The notes beneath the pieces were generated by a model. That model saw only the letters and a program-made list of their open reading frames with translations, had not been told where the DNA came from and made no database searches. Of a stretch of DNA of 64,000 bases, positions 59,413 to 64,000 are shown piece after piece. The DNA lies in the NCBI RefSeq assembly GCF_003597395.2, contig NC_133772.1, positions 139,704,766 to 139,768,765 of the forward strand. Direction: 5' to 3'. The translations under genes were made by a program, and so were the position numbers. Position 1 is the stretch's first letter. Each line of letters opens with the position of its first letter. Source of the stretch: Chelonoidis abingdonii. Its lineage: Eukaryota; Chordata; Testudines; Testudinidae.

Positions 59413-61280
59413 GTTGTGACAAAGTTCTTCCTCTACCTTGGTGGGTCCTGTGCTTATTGGCAGATTTGCTCACCTCAGTGATCTTCCCCACAGTCTGGGT
59501 CAACTCCTCCTGTGTCTGATCAGGAGTTGGGAGGTCTGAGGGGAACCCGGGCCCACCCTCTACTCCGGGTTCCAGCCCAGGGTCCTATGGATTTGCAGCT
59601 GTCTATAGTGCCTCTTGTAACAGCTGTGTGATAGCTACAACTCCCTGGGCTACTTCCCCAAGGGCCTCTCCAGACCCTTTCCTCGACCACCCCAGACCCT
59701 TCCTCCTGGTGTCTGTGATAACTCTACCTGTCCCTCCTCGAAATCCTCCCAGCAGTACACGTCGCCACTACTTCACGCTTCTTGCTCTGCCAGCCTTCAT
59801 CACAACACCTCCTTCTGGCTCTCCCTGCCTGACTGAGAGGTGGGAAGCTCCTTTTTAAACACAGCGTGCTCTTGATTAGCCTGCCATTATTGGCTGCAGC
59901 GTTTATCTATCAGCCTGTCTGGTGCTTATTGGTTTCTAGCAGTTCCTGATTTACTCTATGTGCAGCCCCTGCTCCTGGTCCACTCAGAACAGAATCTGCT
60001 TTCTGGGGCAGTAGTGGCTCTGCTTCTATCACTCTGCTGTCAGGAAGAGGAGGGAGGGGCGCGGTGCTGCTGCTGCTCTGTTCCTTCTGTGGCACGGCCT
60101 CGCTTGCTGCTGCTGCGTGTTCCTGCTTCTGCTGCTCCCGGGTGGAGGCTAGACACACCACGCCACCCTTTTTCTGCTGCTCTGTTGTTTGTTTTGGTGG
60201 CTAGTGTTTCTTCCCCACCGCGGTTACTGCTAGTCGTACTCCACCTGGGGGGGTGCTTGCTGGCCTGCCCTTCCAGAGATGGGTCGGCAGATGGCGGGAC
60301 CCGCTCTGGTTGCTGAGGACACATCTTGAGCGGACCGCGGTGTCCGGCTCCCTGTCCTGCCTCGGACCCAGACACCACCCACTGGAGCTGGCTGGGGGCT
60401 AAAACCCCCCCTGTGGGGCTGTTTGCTGGAGTGGGAGCCCGGTGAGCGGGCCTGAAGGAGACCACCTGCCTGAGGCTAGAAGACCCCCTGTGTTCATAGA
60501 GGAGGGCGGCTCCTTGACTGCGTATTTTTTGAACTGTGTCTGTCGGTGAGGGTTTGAGACTGTGTTGTTGGGGACACCGAGGTGTGGGGAGCCTGCCGCT
60601 GGTCATCCTGATGCTTCCTATTCAACCCTCACACCAGGCGTTGCCCTCCACACCCACCGGCTGGTTGTTCTTTCCTTCTTTTTGGATCCTGCTCTGGGAC
60701 CTGAGGCTGCTCGACCATGGCTCACCACACCACTTCCTGCGTATGGGCCTCTGCAGCAGAAGCAGCCTAGGATGAATTTTGCCAACGCAGTACGTCCGGG
60801 ACGCCCCCAGCCACCTCCCCTCCACTGGACACTGATCCTTTCCTTTTGCCACATTTGTCGCCCCACCTATTTCCTTCTGAGCCCGTAGTTCGCCCAGCCC
60901 TGCAGCTTTGGGCCACGGTGTCCTCCTACCAGCATTACCCGGCTCGCCCTTTTCCCTCCTGGACCCGTTAACCTCCCCAGCCGCTGTCCTGATTCCTCTT
61001 CCCGCCTGCACCCATACCCCACTCTCATGCGCTTGTGCCTTCCTATTTGGTTTAGTTCCAGTTTTTATGAACAAATGTTGGTATGTTGCTATACTCTTGA
61101 GAGTTGTCTGGTGGTAACTCAGAATGTACCTCAACATTGCCACCTTTGATGCTAATGCTGTTACTGTACCGCCCCCAAGCAGCGGGTTGGTCATGTAGAA
61201 GGTGGCTCCCATAAATTCGTGCCGTGCTAATGTTTGTACGAGGGAAGGCCCTGAGGAATTAAACCTTGTCATCAGAGGCC
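59413..61280 (+). repeat. GC-rich block, probably an unnamed retroelement portion
   Basis: A sharp rise in GC begins at TTGTGACAAAGTTCTTCC and continues to about 61050, with CTG-rich runs at 60068-60145. The block at 59541-59590 matches, in reverse orientation, 9450-9499 inside the DNA transposon at 8.8 kb, so at least this part is repetitive. Overlapping frames on both strands (up to 216 codons on the minus, 60622-61272) lack any known domain. It could be a 5' region of a LINE or LTR element. I do not assign a family. Confidence 0.4.
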
Positions 61281-61687
61281 TGTTATGGCCTCAAGGCCGG
61301 ACATACACAGTAGTATGTCAAGACTTTATGCTAAACATAAAGCAAAGTGAACAGTGAGCCAAGGCGGCCTGCCTCACAGAAGCTGGCAAGGAAAGGCCGC
61401 TGATGCCTGCAAGAAGATACGATACCTAAAACGTACTGAAGCACTAGAGATTCAGAACATTCACAATATGGCAATCCAGCACAGACTAACAAGAACAGGC
61501 AGCACCCATCCCAGATGACAGGGCAAAAAGGGTAACATGAATGGAAGATAGAGTTGATTTATAGAATTAAACCAAAGAATAAAGTGGAGAGGCAGGCACA
61601 TTACTACGTATGAGGGTTGTACCTTGCTACATAGAGGGGTTGCACCTCAATACGTCAGGAGTGATGTGTAACTTGTTTGTACCTGTG

Positions 61688-61693
61688 TATAAG
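61688..61693 (+). promoter_or_regulatory. TATA-like box in the LTR
   Basis: TATAAG in the context CTGTGTATAAGAATC, at the position expected for a core promoter in this LTR. Confidence 0.45.
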
Positions 61694-61794
61694 AATCTAT
61701 CCCTGGAATGGTGTCTTTGTCCGGCCGAGGGGGCAGTGGAAAGTCCCGCCACTGACTGAGCCGAGTCCATTGACCGTGGGTACATATTTGTAGT

Positions 61795-63666
61795 ATGCTC
61801 GGTAGACTAAGTAATCTGCGGAGAACTACTACTGTATCCAATACGGCAATAAACTTGGCCGACGTGCCTTCGTACCTTACTAGACTCTGTGGTCATTGGG
61901 GATTCTCTTGGGGTCTGCTGTGTCAGCTAGCTGCGCAGAGCTGGGGCAGCACACAGAGGGAACACGCACGCAGCCAAGTGATACCAACAAGGAAAGAGCA
62001 GAGCACCACACAGGTAGCATCTGACAACACACCTTTTGAAAACACTATGTATGGGAGTGGTAATAAAAAATTCATAGAGAGTGTAAAATTCAATGGTAAA
62101 AGCTGTTTAGGGCAAATTATGGCATCTAACATCACTCTTGTTAAAGCAGAACTGGTCAAAGAGGAAGATTATTTACCAAATCAGAATGTGAATGTTGTGA
62201 TCCTCTATGAGTTTACTGTCCGTGTGCCTTTAGCCAAAATCCACCTCGAATGGAATGGGGCTGAGCATGAAGTTATAGCTGGGGTAAGGAAGTTATTGCT
62301 TAAAGATGTTTTAATTGGGGAAAATGTTAAAGCTTTGTTCAGTTCAGGTAGCCAGTCACAGGACAGGAATGATCTTACACCTGTGTCTATTGTGGGCAAT
62401 GGTTTGCCTGAGGAGGGCTGCTCCAAAGGTCTGTCTGTGCAAGAAAGCAGTGTGTCTGTGAGTGGAGTTTCTGAATGTCTGTCTGATGTCTCAAAAGTGA
62501 ATGTGAAGTTAGATCAAGAGCAAAAAGATTTCATTGGGGAGGAAAATGTTTCTGAGGAGCAAATTCAAGTAAATGGTCAGGTGAAAGCCCTAACTGAGGA
62601 AGGAGAGGGTAGATTTGTGATGGGTGATGGATTGGTGGCTAGTGCAGCTTGTAAAAGTGAACCTGAAATGGGTAACTGTGATTTGCTGGAAGTAGCTCAG
62701 TGTAGTGAAAAAGGCAGCAGCTTATCTGTGGGGAGTGGCAAAGTGCCTGGTAGGGAAAGTCTGGATGAGCCTAGGCAGCCTTGTGAGCTGATGGCTTTGT
62801 CTAGTCAGCAGTTTGGGAAGACAAGGATAGTGGAAGATGAGTGTCCCTATCCCTTACCTGTTACCTGTGTGGAGAAATGTGACAGTGAAGGAAATGTGCC
62901 TGCGTCTATCAGGGGTATTGACTTGCCTATGGAGGAAGTTACCTCAGTCTCCAAGCAGTTGTCTGTGAACAGCCCTGTGGGCTGGGACAAGGGAAATGAA
63001 ATCCTGAGCTGTGTGTCTGGTGAAGGAGAATGTGTCTCCAGCTCTTCTGTGTCTGTGGAGCAGACAGAAGGTGCCTTTCAGCCTGGGATGGTTGAGGGTA
63101 ATTCAGTTGTCTCGGAGTTGGCTGTAAATACAGCTAAAGCCCAGGAAGGGAATGGTCCTAAGTTTGTGTCTGCTGGGGAGAATGGTACTGTAACTGGATT
63201 GCATCCAGTTAGTGTCTTAGCAAAATCCCAGAGACCAGACAATTCTGGTACTTGTAGTTTGCCAGTTGCTAATGTGTGGCTGGAAAAGGGTGTAGCAGCT
63301 CTGTCTGAGCAGGGTGATACCCTAGCCAGGGCACAAGGAGAGCGGAAAGGTGATTTAATTGTGTTACCTACTGACACTTTAACAACTTGTAAAAAGGTGA
63401 AAAGGATTCCTAAACTTGTGGGTGTTGAGTCTGACAACGTGCAGGTTGCCAGTGACTATGAGGAAAGTTGCCAAGGGAAGGAGAATGCTTCTAATCTGTT
63501 ATCTAGAAAGTCTATAAGTTTGCCTGAAAAGGAATCATGTAGGAATCTGCCTGATGGGCCAGAAGTGATTCTGGATGTAAGTAAGACCCAGAAAAAGTCT
63601 GTTGTGGCTCAGGGAAGTGTTCCTTTAAAGCAAGCCCTAGGTGAAGCAGGGAAGGGCAGCCCTTAG
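61795..63666 (+). CDS. Retroelement open frame: degenerate aspartic protease region plus long linker
   Basis: This 623-codon frame is by far the longest in the window. Residues about 95-182 resemble a retroviral/Gypsy-type aspartic protease: an F-N-G-K lead, N-I-T-L-V-K, the R-V-P-L-A-K-I-H-L-E-W core and a D-V-L-I-G-E-N element near residues 171-177 that matches the hydrophobic-glycine motif at the end of this fold. The catalytic D-[ST]-G motif expected near residues 107-110 is absent (Q-I-M-A is there), so protease activity is not expected. Residues 183-623 are rich in serine, valine, glutamate and glycine, with no zinc knuckle and no reverse transcriptase motif. The first ATG lies inside the LTR; the ATG at 62047 (residue 85) is a more plausible start if it is translated. 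No gag region is present. It is probably the relic of a Metaviridae (Gypsy)-type or related element. Confidence concerns the retroelement origin. Confidence 0.65.
   Translation: MLGRLSNLRRTTTVSNTAINLADVPSYLTRLCGHWGFSWGLLCQLAAQSWGSTQREHARSQVIPTRKEQSTTQVASDNTPFENTMYGSGNKKFIESVKFNGKSCLGQIMASNITLVKAELVKEEDYLPNQNVNVVILYEFTVRVPLAKIHLEWNGAEHEVIAGVRKLLLKDVLIGENVKALFSSGSQSQDRNDLTPVSIVGNGLPEEGCSKGLSVQESSVSVSGVSECLSDVSKVNVKLDQEQKDFIGEENVSEEQIQVNGQVKALTEEGEGRFVMGDGLVASAACKSEPEMGNCDLLEVAQCSEKGSSLSVGSGKVPGRESLDEPRQPCELMALSSQQFGKTRIVEDECPYPLPVTCVEKCDSEGNVPASIRGIDLPMEEVTSVSKQLSVNSPVGWDKGNEILSCVSGEGECVSSSSVSVEQTEGAFQPGMVEGNSVVSELAVNTAKAQEGNGPKFVSAGENGTVTGLHPVSVLAKSQRPDNSGTCSLPVANVWLEKGVAALSEQGDTLARAQGERKGDLIVLPTDTLTTCKKVKRIPKLVGVESDNVQVASDYEESCQGKENASNLLSRKSISLPEKESCRNLPDGPEVILDVSKTQKKSVVAQGSVPLKQALGEAGKGSP
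61848..61853 (+). promoter_or_regulatory. AATAAA polyadenylation signal in the LTR
   Basis: A perfect AATAAA in the context GGCAATAAACTTGG, about 155 bases after the TATA-like box, which fits an R region. Confidence 0.6.
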
Positions 63667-64000
63667 GTGAGAGGGACGGCAGGAATTTCTGAAGGGTGAA
63701 CTGGCTGCTTAGAAACATCATAGGGAAAGGAATCCTAAGGTAATCTGTGCAGCAGTTTACAAGCAACTGAAGGGTGTAAAAGTGAATTAATCAAGGAAAG
63801 TTTTCAGTTCCTAACAGCCAGAAATTTCTAATTTGAATGGGATCCACTGACTTTCCTTTTGAAGGATCCAGTGGGGTAGCTTTGAAAGTTCAAGATGAAG
63901 TAAAAGCTGTTAATGAAAGTTGAGCAGCCCTAGAACCAAGTGGCTGTGTTGGCCGCTTGTTGGGGAACATGGGTTGGGACAGGACATTGTCTCCATGCTG
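63667..64000 (+). other. Likely continuation of the retroelement, with stops
   Basis: After the TAG at 63664-63666 all frames contain stops. A short frame around 63836-63922 (STDFPFEGSSGVALKVQDEV) has the same composition as the linker above, so the polyprotein probably continues in broken form past the window edge. Reverse transcriptase or integrase is not seen. Confidence 0.4.

Larger units (their letters stand above)
61281..61925 (+). mobile_element. LTR, probable 5' LTR of a partial retroelement
   Basis: The segment opens TGTTATGGCC and can be closed at GCTGTGTCA. It contains, in the expected order, a TATA-like box (61688-61693) and AATAAA (61848-61853) about 70 bases before the end. It lies directly upstream of a retroelement-type open frame on the same strand. 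The boundaries are inferred; I found no clear primer-binding site after the presumed 3' end and the partner LTR, if any, lies beyond the window. Confidence 0.6.

Noticed and set aside
60622..61272. 216-codon minus frame in the GC-rich block
   Set aside because: No domain and plus-strand frames in the same place; reported only as part of the unexplained block.
1..64000. CRISPR array, bacterial operon or phage-like content
   Set aside because: No regularly spaced direct repeats, no dense coding and no ribosome-binding signals; the repeat families are those of a vertebrate genome.

Overview
The window looks like nuclear DNA of a reptile, most likely a cryptodiran turtle. The main reasons are a tRNA-derived SINE whose head contains GGGGTAGCCGTGTTAGTCTG-like sequence, of a type I know from turtles, and many degraded CR1 (chicken repeat 1) LINE fragments of several subfamilies in both orientations. 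Endogenous-retrovirus-type solo LTRs starting TGTGAC or TGTCAT, MIR-like SINEs and hAT/Tc1-mariner-like non-autonomous DNA transposons also fit. The species call is inference from repeat families, not from a gene. I could not recognise any exon of a host gene on either strand; almost all open frames are short and unrelated to known proteins.

Layout. 1-6.2 kb: unassigned single-copy-looking DNA. 6.2-7.5 kb: solo LTR carrying a SINE. 8.8-9.8 kb: a TA-flanked inverted-repeat DNA transposon containing a 47-bp minisatellite. 10.3-14.7 kb: a long antisense CR1 (endonuclease, reverse transcriptase and 3' UTR still traceable) split by a sense-strand CR1. 16.7-21.5 kb: three SINEs and two opposed CR1 fragments. 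23.4-28.3 kb: a dispersed repeat, a second CR1-inside-CR1 nest, another antisense CR1 and a MIR. 29.8-37.5 kb: a pair of about 0.6-kb segments in inverted orientation, with a MIR, CR1 copies and a T-rich element with terminal inverted repeats between them. 39.1-40.5 kb: a palindromic hAT element with perfect 8-bp target duplication, split by a solo LTR with perfect 5-bp duplication. 46.9-49.5 kb: a CR1 3' fragment and a third solo LTR that carries a SINE and lies in a tandem duplication. 51-58 kb: MIR, CR1 and a MITE. 59.4-61.3 kb: a GC-rich block of uncertain origin. 61.3 kb to the end: an LTR followed by a 623-codon open frame with a degenerate retroviral-type aspartic protease region, running toward the window edge.

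The sequence is best read as a graveyard of transposable elements, with insertion order readable from target duplications and nesting. The most interesting points are that four of the six SINE copies recognised are inverted dimers (fold-back palindromes), that the 29.8 and 36.9 kb segments form a large inverted pair, and that the terminal open frame joins an LTR directly to a protease-like region without gag and without the catalytic aspartate motif.
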